Assembly (NCBI RefSeq): GCF_030063335.1
Contig: NZ_JASISW010000004.1
Location: 248,001 to 312,000, forward strand
From: Rhodococcus sp. G-MC3
GTDB lineage: Bacteria > Actinomycetota > Actinomycetes > Mycobacteriales > Mycobacteriaceae
Reading direction: 5' to 3'
DNA: 64,000 nt
Shown here piece after piece: positions 42,635 through 50,890 of the stretch. Made by a program: the position numbers and the translations under genes. Numbering within the stretch: position 1 is the stretch's first letter; each line of letters begins with the position of its first letter. The notes under the pieces were generated by a model that had not been told where the DNA came from, did not search any database, and saw nothing but the letters and a program-made list of their open reading frames with translations.

Positions 42635-43422
42635 GCCTGCCACCCCACCGCGGTGAACGGTGCGTTCGTCGTGATGCGCCCCACAATGCCCGCGTGCGCA
42701 AACTTCTTGGCCGTCGCCACCGCATCGAGGACTTCAGCCCCTTTTGCGAGCTCAGCGGTGATCGCTGCCGCGAAGATGCATCCCGCACCCGAGACTCGTT
42801 CGTCGCCGATCTTCGGTGCACGAAGAACAGTGACGTCCTGTCCGTCGAACACGACGTCGATCGCATCGTCGCCCGGTAGCCCGACGCCACCCTTGACCGC
42901 AACGTAGCGCGGACCGAGGTCAGCGATCCGGCGCGCAGCCTCGGCCAAGTCGTCGATCGTCTCCAGCGCATCCATACCCGCGAGCGTGGCGGCTTCGAAG
43001 AGGTTGGGAGTGACGACGGTGGCAAGTGGCAGAATCTCGGTGCGCAGCGCGTTGTCGGTATCGAGGGCCATACCCGGTTCCTGCCCTTTGCAGATCAACA
43101 CAGGATCGACGACGACGTGCCTCCACGGCTGCTTCTTCAGAGAGTTCGCTACGGTTGCAACGGTTCCCGGAGTGCCCAGCATGCCGATCTTGACGACGTC
43201 GAGATCGTGAGCAGCAGTGGCCGCCTCGATCTGGTCGGCAATGACGGAACCATCGATCGGCGCGAACCGATGTCCCCAGCCCGACTTCGGATCGAACGAG
43301 ACGATGCAGGTGATGGTTCCGACACCATACACACCGAGCTTCTCGAAGGTCTTCAGGTCGGCTTGCAGCCCAGCTCCGCCGGTGGCCTCCGAGCCCGCGA
43401 TGACAAACGACGTTGTCGACAT
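42631..43422 (-). CDS. pdxK: Pyridoxal/pyridoxamine kinase of the ThiD-like class
   Basis: A 263-residue ribokinase-fold enzyme that phosphorylates vitamin B6 vitamers. It has AGSEATGGAGLQADLKTFEKLGVYG at the N-terminus, the CIVSFDPKSGWGHRFAPI block characteristic of pyridoxal kinases of Firmicutes and actinobacteria, and the anion-hole segment DERVSGAGCIFAAAI. The Cys in GAGC replaces the Asp of other kinases, a known feature of ThiD-like pyridoxal kinases. A role as HMP-P kinase in thiamine synthesis is the alternative, but no thiamine genes are near. GGAGGAG lies upstream of the ATG at 43422. Confidence 0.82.
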   Translation of the reverse strand: MSTTSFVIAGSEATGGAGLQADLKTFEKLGVYGVGTITCIVSFDPKSGWGHRFAPIDGSVIADQIEAATAAHDLDVVKIGMLGTPGTVATVANSLKKQPWRHVVVDPVLICKGQEPGMALDTDNALRTEILPLATVVTPNLFEAATLAGMDALETIDDLAEAARRIADLGPRYVAVKGGVGLPGDDAIDVVFDGQDVTVLRAPKIGDERVSGAGCIFAAAITAELAKGAEVLDAVATAKKFAHAGIVGRITTNAPFTAVGWQA

Positions 43423-43614
43423 TTCTTCCGCTCCTCCACAGTGCACTGACTCTTTCGATTGCAGCCGAACGGCACGGCTGCAGCATCTGAATTATTGCAG
43501 CCGAGCTCTCGAGTGATTCAGCTCACGCCCTCGGCGGCGTTTGTTTTCGGGTCCGAGAGCCGACTTATACCTGTAACAGGCAAACACACACACTTCTGCA
43601 AGAGAGGTCGACAC

Positions 43615-43785
43615 ATGAGTTTCATCGACAAGGCAAAGAACGCAGCCGAAGACGCCCTCGGCAAGGCCAAAGAGGTTATCGGTGACGCCACCGACAACAA
43701 GAACCTCGAGGCCGAAGGCAAGACCGATCAGGGGAAGGCCGGCATCAAGAAGGTCGGCGAGAACATAAAGGACACCTTCAAGTAG
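43615..43785 (+). CDS. CsbD-like stress protein (56 aa)
   Basis: A 56-residue, Lys/Ala/Glu/Gly-rich hydrophilic helix: MSFIDKAKNAAEDALGKAKEVIGDATDNKNLEAEGKTDQGKAGIKKVGENIKDTFK-type composition and spacing are those of CsbD proteins. CsbD genes are usually under general stress sigma control; their molecular role is unknown. GAGAGG lies before the ATG. A short CCTGT-A-ACAGG dyad at 43570-43580 sits about 35 bases upstream, in a gap of 192 bases that otherwise shows nothing else. Confidence 0.85.
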   Translation: MSFIDKAKNAAEDALGKAKEVIGDATDNKNLEAEGKTDQGKAGIKKVGENIKDTFK

Positions 43786-43812
43786 TCCTGCTCTTCCCGA
43801 ACGCACTCAATT

Positions 43813-43852
43813 CCAGTAGGGCCGCCGATCCACGGAATGGCGACCCTACTGG
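43813..43852 (+). terminator. Stem-loop after the CsbD gene
   Basis: CCAGTAGGG (43813-43821) pairs perfectly with CCCTACTGG (43844-43852), with further GCC/GGC pairing inside the loop. It starts 27 bases after the CsbD stop. There is no long T-run, which is usual for actinobacterial terminators. It may alternatively be an antitermination target for one of the nearby ANTAR proteins. Confidence 0.5.
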
Positions 43853-43882
43853 ACATCCCTCTCGTCACGAACAGGACCACAG

Positions 43883-44155
43883 ATGACCACGACCGAACCC
43901 ACAGGCTCCCCCACTCGTAGCACCGATTCCCGCCGAGGAGGCTTCTTTTCCAAGATCGCGCTGGTTCTCGCGCTCGTGCTGGTCGTAGCGCTTGTCGTTT
44001 TCGTTCTCCAGAACACCGACCCGAGCCAAGTGGAGTTCATCGGCTGGAATTTCGAACTCGCCCAGAGCATCTGGCTCCTCGGTGCCGCTCTCGTGGGATC
44101 GGTCATCACGCTGGCCACGACCGCAGCGTTCCGCGTGCGACGAGTCGTCCGATGA
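43883..44155 (+). CDS. LapA-domain (DUF1049) small membrane protein
   Basis: A 90-residue protein with two predicted transmembrane helices: ALVLALVLVVALVVFVLQNTDPSQVEFIGWNFEL, then IWLLGAALVGSVITLATTAAF. The NxxPxxVxFIGW stretch between them is the LapA signature. LapA proteins act in envelope assembly, but the role in actinobacteria is unknown. The basic tail RVRRVVR is cytoplasmic by the positive-inside rule. Its stop overlaps the next ATG (ATGA). Confidence 0.8.
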   Translation: MTTTEPTGSPTRSTDSRRGGFFSKIALVLALVLVVALVVFVLQNTDPSQVEFIGWNFELAQSIWLLGAALVGSVITLATTAAFRVRRVVR

Positions 44156-44361
44156 TCCCCCTGATGGCGCGCAAATACATTTACCGCTACCTCATCATCG
44201 CTCTGGCGCTGCCGCTCATTGCTCGAATTCTGATTCTCGCCGGAGTTGCGATCGAAAAGCGCACGGGTACACCGAATGTCGCGTCGAACGTTCTCAAGAA
44301 GACAGGCTCGTTCGCGCAGCGCCGAGCCGAGAAGTCGTCGGGCAAACACCACGGCGGATAG
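44152..44361 (+). CDS. Small basic membrane protein (69 aa)
   Basis: A 69-residue protein with one transmembrane helix (YLIIALALPLIARILILAGVAIE) and a strongly basic C-terminus (LKKTGSFAQRRAEKSSGKHHGG). It is translationally coupled to the LapA-domain gene by a 4-base overlap, so the two small proteins probably work together at the membrane. No function is recognised. Confidence 0.6.
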   Translation: MIPLMARKYIYRYLIIALALPLIARILILAGVAIEKRTGTPNVASNVLKKTGSFAQRRAEKSSGKHHGG

Positions 44362-44569
44362 ATCGGCGCGCGCACCATGCTGGTGATGTATTGCGGATTC
44401 CTCGCAGAACGGAAACCTCGCCTGATTCGAGGTGAGTAGCGCCGCCGTCGCTGCGGGGGTATCAGCCTCACCCTCAGCGGGATACGGTTATCCCACGGGA
44501 ACAGAGCGGATGCCTGCGGACCACGCGGTATCGAGACCCTTTTCGGTTATCGGAAGGGTTGCGACTCTC

Positions 44570-45361
44570 ATGGCTCACAGCACGGACGACCAGGGAAACG
44601 ACACGCCCTCGGAATTTGCGGACACGATTGCCACCGCCCACTATCGGCGCGCGCACATGCTCGACCCTTCGGGTCTGGACAACGTCACGTCAAGGCTGGC
44701 CGTGGTGGTGGCCGACGGAACAATGCTGATCGAAGTGATGAATCGAGCGGCCGTGCTCGTCGTCGGGATGCTCGACGAGATCGCCTACGCGGGAATCACT
44801 GCCGCTTTCGACAGCGCGCCGTTCACCATAGCTCCAACCGATGACCGAGCGATCGCAATCGATGCGGAGCAGTATCGCACCGGAGACGGACCTTGTCTGC
44901 GGGCTGTGCGAACCAAGCGCTGGGTTCATCTCGGGTTGGACCAGGTGAAGCAGCTCTGGCCGGAAATCGGGCGTATCGCGGAGTCTGCGGGTATCGACAG
45001 GTTCGTCGCGGCACCGCTCGGTCGTCGCGATCGTACGGTCGGCTCGCTCAATCTCTACTGCTCCGAATCGGACGACGAGCAACACGCCATCGGCTTCGAA
45101 ACCGACGTACTGTCCGTTGTGGTGGATCATTTGAACATCGCGGTCCATGCGTACGGACGAGATCGAGAGTTGGGCGAGGCTGCGCTGGTGCTTCGCCAGG
45201 CAACGGCCGACCGAGCCACGATCGACACTGCGCTCGGTGTACTCATGGCACGTGAGAACCTCGGTTCGACCGAGGCGCGCGGCGTACTGCACGCACGTGC
45301 ACGCGATTCCGGGACATCCGTGGCGCAGACGGCGCAGCGTGTTCTCGCTACGGGCAATTGA
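44570..45361 (+). CDS. GAF-ANTAR antitermination regulator
   Basis: About 263 residues from the ATG at 44570; an ATG at 44510 is also possible. The GAF part contains LAVVVADGTMLIEVMNRAAVLVVGMLDE, YRTGDGPCLRAVRTKRWVHL and FVAAPLGRRDRTVGSLNLYC. The ANTAR helices are ATIDTALGVLMARENLGSTEARGVLHARARDSGTSVAQTAQRVL. It is the second of four such proteins within about 5 kb and is convergent with the third, 8 bases apart. Confidence 0.83.
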   Translation: MAHSTDDQGNDTPSEFADTIATAHYRRAHMLDPSGLDNVTSRLAVVVADGTMLIEVMNRAAVLVVGMLDEIAYAGITAAFDSAPFTIAPTDDRAIAIDAEQYRTGDGPCLRAVRTKRWVHLGLDQVKQLWPEIGRIAESAGIDRFVAAPLGRRDRTVGSLNLYCSESDDEQHAIGFETDVLSVVVDHLNIAVHAYGRDRELGEAALVLRQATADRATIDTALGVLMARENLGSTEARGVLHARARDSGTSVAQTAQRVLATGN

Positions 45362-45369
45362 GTTCAGTC

Positions 45370-46191
45370 TCAATCGCCGGCCGAATGCCCGTCGAACCGT
45401 AGTCTGCGACTCACGACATCGTCGGCTACGTCGACGATGGACCTGCGCTCTGCGTAGGCGTGAGCTCGAAGGCGCGACATGGCCTCGCCGATTCCGACTA
45501 CCAGTTGAACCGAGATCATCCCTGCGGCGTGGTTTATCTGCGGACGCGTGAACGGGTTGAAGTCGTCGGAATCCACCGAATCGGCAGGCGTCGTGATCGG
45601 CGGTGTGAACGCCCCCGTCAGCAATGCAGCGGCAATGTGGCGGGCGCCGTCGAGTGCCGCATGGTTCTGCGTGGTCGTGAGATCGCCTGCCGAGGCGCGA
45701 TAGAGCTCGAGGACACCGAATCCGATCGGGCCGCCTGAAAGCGGGAATGCCCACAGTGCCCGTACGCCCAGTTCCAGCGCTTCTTGCCTGAATCCGAACC
45801 ACATGCTCGCGTGGGCTTCGGACGAAAGATCGGCGTCGCAGACCGAACTGCCGGACTCGAACGCGTCGATGCACGGGCCGACCCCTGACGTGAACTGCAG
45901 TTCGCTGATGTCCTGCGCCACCTCATCCGTGGCGTAGAGCAGTTCGCGAGCTCCGCCGCTCGACAACAAGGTCACGGCCGCACCCGTGACGCCGGCGGCC
46001 CGCACCAGAGAGGCCGTGAGTCGTGTGATCGCGTCTCCGGACGACGAGACGCCGCCGGGGGTGGATTCAGACCCGGAATGCGCATGCGGACCGAATGCGG
46101 GGTCACCAGATGGTGTCGATCCCATCGATCCGCGTCCAATCGCTCGTTCGGAAGACCGCGACACGATTGCTCCTACGGGCCGGACGATCAT
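45370..46191 (-). CDS. GAF-ANTAR antitermination regulator
   Basis: About 273 residues with the ATG at 46191; a longer frame to 46284 would overlap the upstream gene by 32 bases and is less likely. The GAF domain has AGVTGAAVTLLSSGGARELLYATDE, FTSGVGPCIDAFESGSSVCDADL and WAFPLSGGPIGFGVLELYR. The ANTAR part is INHAAGMISVQLVVGIGEAMSRLRAHAYAERRSIVDVADDVVSRRL. The N-terminal 60 residues are Ser/Gly/Pro-rich and probably disordered. It is likely co-transcribed with the GAF-ANTAR gene at 46253. Confidence 0.83.
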   Translation of the reverse strand: MIVRPVGAIVSRSSERAIGRGSMGSTPSGDPAFGPHAHSGSESTPGGVSSSGDAITRLTASLVRAAGVTGAAVTLLSSGGARELLYATDEVAQDISELQFTSGVGPCIDAFESGSSVCDADLSSEAHASMWFGFRQEALELGVRALWAFPLSGGPIGFGVLELYRASAGDLTTTQNHAALDGARHIAAALLTGAFTPPITTPADSVDSDDFNPFTRPQINHAAGMISVQLVVGIGEAMSRLRAHAYAERRSIVDVADDVVSRRLRFDGHSAGD

Positions 46192-46252
46192 CTTCGATCT
46201 TACGAGATGGAGACGGATCAGGTCAGCAAGGCGCGAGGGATCCGTGGAGAGC

Positions 46253-47005
46253 TCAGGTGACCGAACGCACCGGATGTTCGGCATCGACCAATGCTTGTGC
46301 GATATCGCGCAATGGACGGTTTTCCTGCTGCGACAGTGTGGTGATCAGCGTGAAGGCTTCGACCGCGTCGATGGAGAAACGTTCCATCAGCATTCCTTTG
46401 GCCTGTCCGATGATGTCGCGGCTGGCCAACCCCGTCCGGAAGTGTTGCTCGTCCCGCGCGCCGAGCACTGCAATTGCTGCATGCGACGCAAGCGCAGATC
46501 CGACCCCGAGCGCGTCGGGGTCGAACGCACCCACCTGGTCGCTGAACACGAGAAGCACTCCGAGACTGCGATTGCCGGCGTCGGCGAAAAGCTGAAATGC
46601 TGCCATGCTCTGTACGCCGCGTGCTCGCGCCGAGTCGGCGAACGACGGCCATCGTTGCTCGTCCGACAAGTCGTCGGCGACGACGGTATCGATCTGCCAG
46701 ATCTCTCGTTCGGTCGGTCCTTCTCCGAGCTCGAACTGGTATCGACACAGATCGGTTGCGACGTCGTCGGTCGTAGCCATCACGGTGCGGTCGCGGCCGG
46801 CGATGACAGTGATACACGCATGGTCCGCGCCCGGTATCAATTCGATCGCCGATTTCGCGACCGTGTCGAGGGTCTCGTCGAGCGATGTCCGAGCGCCTCT
46901 GAGATTTCGCGCCATCGTGGCCATCGACGCCATGATGGCAGCGGGCGCAGTTGCTCGCCGATTGATCAGGTCGCTGGATGGTTCGACGGCATCGGTACCG
47001 GGCAT
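46253..47005 (-). CDS. GAF-ANTAR antitermination regulator
   Basis: A 250-residue protein beginning at 47005, where GAGGAG lies 4 bases before the ATG. GAF segments are AIELIPGADHACITVIAGRDRTVMATTDD, FELGEGPTEREIWQIDTVVADDL and AAFQLFADAGNRSLGVLLVFSD. The ANTAR domain is RDIIGQAKGMLMERFSIDAVEAFTLITTLSQQENRPLRDIAQALV. It has its own well-defined -10 element and is the first gene of a leftward pair. The four GAF-ANTAR proteins here differ enough in sequence not to be recent duplicates. Confidence 0.86.
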   Translation of the reverse strand: MPGTDAVEPSSDLINRRATAPAAIMASMATMARNLRGARTSLDETLDTVAKSAIELIPGADHACITVIAGRDRTVMATTDDVATDLCRYQFELGEGPTEREIWQIDTVVADDLSDEQRWPSFADSARARGVQSMAAFQLFADAGNRSLGVLLVFSDQVGAFDPDALGVGSALASHAAIAVLGARDEQHFRTGLASRDIIGQAKGMLMERFSIDAVEAFTLITTLSQQENRPLRDIAQALVDAEHPVRSVT

Positions 47006-47091
47006 GATCGATTCTCCTCGTCGCGGGCGGTCGATACCGTCAGCTCCGAAAACTGCGGCGGTGTCCGCGATGCTGTCTGAACGCAACCGTC

Positions 47092-47097
47092 ATTATA
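47092..47097 (-). promoter_or_regulatory. TATAAT -10 element of the GAF-ANTAR pair
   Basis: On the minus strand the sequence GGCTATAATGACGG contains a perfect TATAAT, about 87 bases upstream of the ATG at 47005. The -35 region is weak. The rest of the gap up to 47230 contains no visible gene. Confidence 0.5.
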
Positions 47098-47230
47098 GCC
47101 GCGCCCCGGAGCCCACCGTTGGATCGAGTAGTACTGACCCCAACGAACCGACCCCGAGCGCAACCACCTCAGCCTGGTCCAGCACGCCGACCAGCCACCA
47201 GGCCGGCGCAGTTCGCGAGAGAGTCGATCC

Positions 47231-47746
47231 TCAGATTTCGAACACGTTCCAGCAGATACTGTTTCGCAACCGTTGGTCGTCTAGGACGAGTTCGCGGATT
47301 GCAGCTGGAAGCTGATCGCGCTGCCACTGACATTCGCGCCTACCAGCGTCGTCACTGTCCACTGTGGTGGCGGCAGCGCGAACGGCCTTGATCGCATAGG
47401 CGGCTGCCCCCAGCTCGTGTGCGGCGACGTGCGCTACGACGCCTGCTTGACCGGCCGCGTACGCAGCATGCCTAGCCGCCCCGCCGAGTGCACGCGCGGC
47501 GCCCATCGCGTGACCACCGGACGCCCGGGCGCCCATCATCGTGACATCGCCGCGCACCCAGGCTCGGGCACTCTCGATGGCGTCTCGAGGCCGCGAGTCC
47601 TCGGGCGCCGTCGACTCGAACAGGTGAAGGACATGTTCCGCGCACGACGCCGCCCACAGCGCGAGCAGATGATGGTCGGAGTCGGTCAGCGTCCCGCCGC
47701 GACGGATCGTGATGAAGCGATCGTCTCGCACTCCGGGCAAGATCAT
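47231..47746 (-). CDS. Imm-5-like putative immunity protein
   Basis: A 171-residue protein that matches the pattern of the putative immunity (Imm-5-like) family: DDRFITIRRGGTLTDSDHHLLALWAASCAEHVL, SARAWVRGDVTMMGARASGGHAMGAARALGGAARHAAYAAGQAGVVAHVAAHELGAAAYAIKA, and a terminal QLPAAIRELVLDDQRLRNSICWNVFEI. Many such genes stand alone in actinobacteria without a toxin; none is recognisable beside it. The ATG at 47746 is the best start by family length. It is divergent from an alpha/beta hydrolase. Confidence 0.72.
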   Translation of the reverse strand: MILPGVRDDRFITIRRGGTLTDSDHHLLALWAASCAEHVLHLFESTAPEDSRPRDAIESARAWVRGDVTMMGARASGGHAMGAARALGGAARHAAYAAGQAGVVAHVAAHELGAAAYAIKAVRAAATTVDSDDAGRRECQWQRDQLPAAIRELVLDDQRLRNSICWNVFEI

Positions 47747-47846
47747 TCCCCGTGCCCCTTCTCCTGGCGGACTTCTTCCGAGACGAACGACTCTAACGCG
47801 TCGAGCCCGTGCAACGGGGGGTTCGAGCGCAGCTATGCTTCCGCGC

Positions 47847-48641
47847 ATGAGTCTGAGCCACGACATCGCAGGCACGGGTCCGGTACTGATTCTGGTGCAC
47901 GGCGTCGTACATCGTCGTCAAGCGTGGAACTCGGTTCTCGACCTGCTGACCCCGTATCGCACGGTGGTGACCGTCGATCTCCCCGGTCATGGCGAAACGG
48001 CAGCTCTCGCTCACAGCGACGCCGGCATCTCCGCCGCCCTGTTCGACGAGCTGGAGGCGTTCGTCGAGTCGGTCACGCCCGCAGGCACTCGTGCCCATAT
48101 CGCGGGCAACTCCCTCGGCGGGTATCTCGCCCTCGGTCTTGCCGCGCGAGGCGTGGTCGCGTCGGCCACGGCGCTCTCACCCGCAGGCTTCTGGAACAGT
48201 CCCACCGACCAGGCTCGCAGTATGTTGACCTTCAAGACTCTTCGTCTACTCGCTCGCGGCATGGGTCGTCATGCCCCTGCGGCGATGCGCTACAGAGCGA
48301 TTCGCTATCCAGCCCTGGCTGCTTTCTTCGCTCATCCGAGCCGCATTTCGTATGAGTCGGCAGTCGTCGACACGGCATCACTCACCACCAACGCGATGCT
48401 CGACACCGATCTCACCGAACAGTTCGCGTTCCCGCCCCTCACGCAACCAGCTGTTCCGGTGACGGTGGCCTGGGGGTCGCGCGACCTGGTGCTCCCCCAG
48501 TACCAACGGCACAACGTCCACAATGTCTTCCCGCATGCCCGCGTCATCAAGGTCCCCGGCGTCGGACATGTTCCGATGACGGACAACCCGGAACTGATCG
48601 CGTCCATCCTTCTGGCCGGAAGTGAACAAGCGTCCGTGTAG
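47847..48641 (+). CDS. Alpha/beta-fold hydrolase
   Basis: A 264-residue serine hydrolase. It has the oxyanion segment LILVHGVVHRRQAWNSV, TVDLPGHGET, the nucleophile elbow IAGNSLGGYLAL, an Asp in VAWGSRDLVLP and the catalytic His in GVGHVPMTDNPE. The order is that of esterases and epoxide-hydrolase-like enzymes. The ATG at 47847 begins MSLSHDIAGTGP, as typical for the family. The substrate is unknown. It is convergent with a TetR gene. Confidence 0.85.
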   Translation: MSLSHDIAGTGPVLILVHGVVHRRQAWNSVLDLLTPYRTVVTVDLPGHGETAALAHSDAGISAALFDELEAFVESVTPAGTRAHIAGNSLGGYLALGLAARGVVASATALSPAGFWNSPTDQARSMLTFKTLRLLARGMGRHAPAAMRYRAIRYPALAAFFAHPSRISYESAVVDTASLTTNAMLDTDLTEQFAFPPLTQPAVPVTVAWGSRDLVLPQYQRHNVHNVFPHARVIKVPGVGHVPMTDNPELIASILLAGSEQASV

Positions 48642-48692
48642 TTCTCGCCGCAGTTGCCCCTACCGTCGTCGTGACGACCGTCCGACAACGAG

Positions 48693-49319
48693 CTAGTCGG
48701 TGATCCCGCTGATCGCGGTGGCAGCCTCGTGTAGAACAGCTTTCAACGCGTCCACGGATGCTTCGTCGAACGATGCTCCCGGCATCGCCGAGTGCAGGGC
48801 GATCACGCCGGTGACCAATCCGAGCAGAACGGTCGCACGAACCTGCGGCTCGCCCCTGCTTCCCGATCGGTCGATATCAGAGGCCATGCGTGCGACCACC
48901 GAACGCAACGTTCGCCGCCGCAGTTCGGCCGTCGACTCGTCGTTCGTCGCCTCTCGAATGAAGAGCAGAAGGGGGTGCTCGTGACCGAACTCGGGCCAGG
49001 CGTCCGGGCGCAACCCGTCGAGCAGACTGTTCACCAACATATTTGGATGAGCAGCACCCTCTGCCGTGTCGCCTCCCTCTAGATCCTCCGCGGTCGCTGC
49101 CAGCACGGCGGCCAGCAGGCCGTCCTTCGAACCGAAGTAACGACTGATGAGCGATACGTTCACACCAGCGTCGGAGGCTACGTCGCGCACCGTCGTGCGT
49201 TCGAATCCGACAACGGTGAATCGCCTCTTGGCTGCCTTCACCAAGCTGGCTCGCGTCGCGTCCGCATTGCGCTCCCGCCCAGCGGCCGGAAGTGACTCGC
49301 CATCTTCATGTAAACGCAT
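48693..49319 (-). CDS. TetR regulator of the adjacent MFS exporter
   Basis: A 208-residue TetR protein with the helix-turn-helix SLVKAAKRRFTVVGFERTTVRDVASDAGVNVSLISRYFGSKDGLLAAVL and a helical ligand domain. It is divergent from an MFS exporter across about 70 bases that contain GTAAAC/GTTTAC-type dyads, one overlapping its own start codon. This gives the standard layout of a repressor that senses the exporter's substrate. Confidence 0.87.
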   Translation of the reverse strand: MRLHEDGESLPAAGRERNADATRASLVKAAKRRFTVVGFERTTVRDVASDAGVNVSLISRYFGSKDGLLAAVLAATAEDLEGGDTAEGAAHPNMLVNSLLDGLRPDAWPEFGHEHPLLLFIREATNDESTAELRRRTLRSVVARMASDIDRSGSRGEPQVRATVLLGLVTGVIALHSAMPGASFDEASVDALKAVLHEAATAISGITD

Positions 49320-49359
49320 GTTGACCACAATGCCACACACGGCTACCGTTTATGTAAAC
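49310..49359. promoter_or_regulatory. GTAAAC/GTTTA dyads between TetR and MFS genes
   Basis: GTTTA-TG-TAAAC is a perfect dyad at 49348-49359, followed 5 bases later by GTTT. A weaker copy, GTAAAC-GCAT-GTTGAC, lies at 49310-49325 over the TetR start codon. ATGTAAAC appears twice as a direct repeat. These are candidate TetR operators for both promoters. Confidence 0.5.
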
Positions 49360-49389
49360 ATCCGTTTGCCTAGTATCGAGGTCTGCACA

Positions 49390-50838
49390 TTGAGTAACAC
49401 CACCGACAGCCCCTCGACGCACACCAGCGTCCCGGTCTGGCGCGCGAACATCGAAATCTTTGCCATCGGACTGGGCGCGCTGATGGCGGCGCTGGCACAG
49501 ACCTTGATTCTTCCCGTATTGCCGGTGATCTCGAAGGATCTCGGCGCCTCCACCACCCAGGCGCAATGGCTGCTCACCTCGACACTGCTCGTCGGTGCGG
49601 CCGCAGTGCCCGTCATCAGCCGACTCGCGGACATGTACGGACGGCGGCCCATGCTCATCGTTGCTCTCGGCGCACTCGTCGTGGGCTCCGTAGTGGCTGC
49701 ACTGACGGACAATATCGCGGTGATGATCGCAGGCCGCGCACTGACCGGTCTGTCCGGAGCGGCGATCCCGCTCGGCATCAGCCTCCTCGTCGCCGTGCTC
49801 CCCGACGCACGCAAAGGCTCCGCCGTCGCTCTCGTGAGTGCGATGCTCGGCGTCGGAGGCGCTCTCGGGTTGCCGTTGGCCGGCCTGGTCGCCGACAACT
49901 TCGACTACCGCATTCTCTACTGGATCGGCGCGATCGGCGCAGTCCTCAGCATCGGCATGATTCTCGCGTTCGTCGGTAACCCACGCGGAACACGCACGGG
50001 CACCATCGACTTGCCCGGCGTTGCACTGCTTGTCGGCGGTCTGGTCTCGCTCGTGTTGCCACTGTCGCAGGGTTCGTCCTGGGGTTGGGGATCTTCGAAG
50101 ACGATCGGCCTGCTCGCTCTGTCGGTCGTCTTGCTGGCCGCGCTCGTATTCGTCGAGAAGCGCACCAGTAACCCACTGGTCGATATGCACGCACTGTCCA
50201 ATCCGCCTGTCGCGATCACCAACATCGCATCCGTCTTCGTCGGATTCGCTCTCTTCGCAAGCTTCGTCGGCACTGCGAACTACGTGCAGGCACCCGAAAT
50301 CAGCGGATACGGTTTCGGCTCGTCGGTTCTCGTGGCCGGCCTGTGCCTGCTCCCGAGTGGCATCCTGATGCTCGTACTTGCACCCGTCGCGGCGCAGTTG
50401 ATCAAAAAATGGGGCGGTGGATACGTCCTGGCCGCGGGCGGACTCGTCATTGCTGCCGGTCTCGTCGTGCGGATATTCGCGACTGGTGCACTGTGGCAGA
50501 TCGTCCTCGGAGCAACCATCGTCGGTGCGGGCACAGGCATCGCCTATGCCTGCTTGCCGACGCTGATCAACGTCCACACTCCGGCTGCGGATCTCGCCGC
50601 AGCCAACGGAATCAACTCGCTCGCCCGGTCCATGGGCAGCACCCTCGCCAGCGCGGTCGGCGGTAGCCTTCTGGCAGCCATCACCGTCACCGTAGGCGGC
50701 ACCGACATTCCCTCGCTCGGTGCCTACCGCGTCCTGTTCGTCATCTGCGCGGTGGCAGCAGTACTCGCCGCCGTCGCAGGAATCGCCATCTCGAAGATGA
50801 CTGCTGTTTCGCACAACCACGAACTACAGAACGTCTGA
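49390..50838 (+). CDS. MFS multidrug-type exporter (DHA2, 14 helices)
   Basis: A 482-residue transporter from a TTG at 49390 with GAGG 8 bases upstream; the upstream frame runs into the regulatory dyads. Motifs are GALMAALAQTLILPVLPVISKDL (helix 1), LADMYGRRPMLIVALGALVVGS (motif A), the antiporter motif C GVGGALGLPLAGLVADNFDYRILYWIGA, and about 14 hydrophobic segments. By type it exports drugs or metabolites using the proton gradient. It is controlled by the divergent TetR gene. Confidence 0.87.
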   Translation: MSNTTDSPSTHTSVPVWRANIEIFAIGLGALMAALAQTLILPVLPVISKDLGASTTQAQWLLTSTLLVGAAAVPVISRLADMYGRRPMLIVALGALVVGSVVAALTDNIAVMIAGRALTGLSGAAIPLGISLLVAVLPDARKGSAVALVSAMLGVGGALGLPLAGLVADNFDYRILYWIGAIGAVLSIGMILAFVGNPRGTRTGTIDLPGVALLVGGLVSLVLPLSQGSSWGWGSSKTIGLLALSVVLLAALVFVEKRTSNPLVDMHALSNPPVAITNIASVFVGFALFASFVGTANYVQAPEISGYGFGSSVLVAGLCLLPSGILMLVLAPVAAQLIKKWGGGYVLAAGGLVIAAGLVVRIFATGALWQIVLGATIVGAGTGIAYACLPTLINVHTPAADLAAANGINSLARSMGSTLASAVGGSLLAAITVTVGGTDIPSLGAYRVLFVICAVAAVLAAVAGIAISKMTAVSHNHELQNV

Positions 50839-50890
50839 CGCAGCAAAGACGAACAAGAGGAGTAATTCCGGTGGGGTTGCAGATCTTTCG

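Noticed and set aside
49306-50820. A 504-codon open frame antisense to the MFS exporter
   Set aside because: It is extremely Asp/Glu/Arg/His-rich, as expected of the complement of a hydrophobic GC-rich gene, and the plus strand encodes a clear 14-helix transporter.
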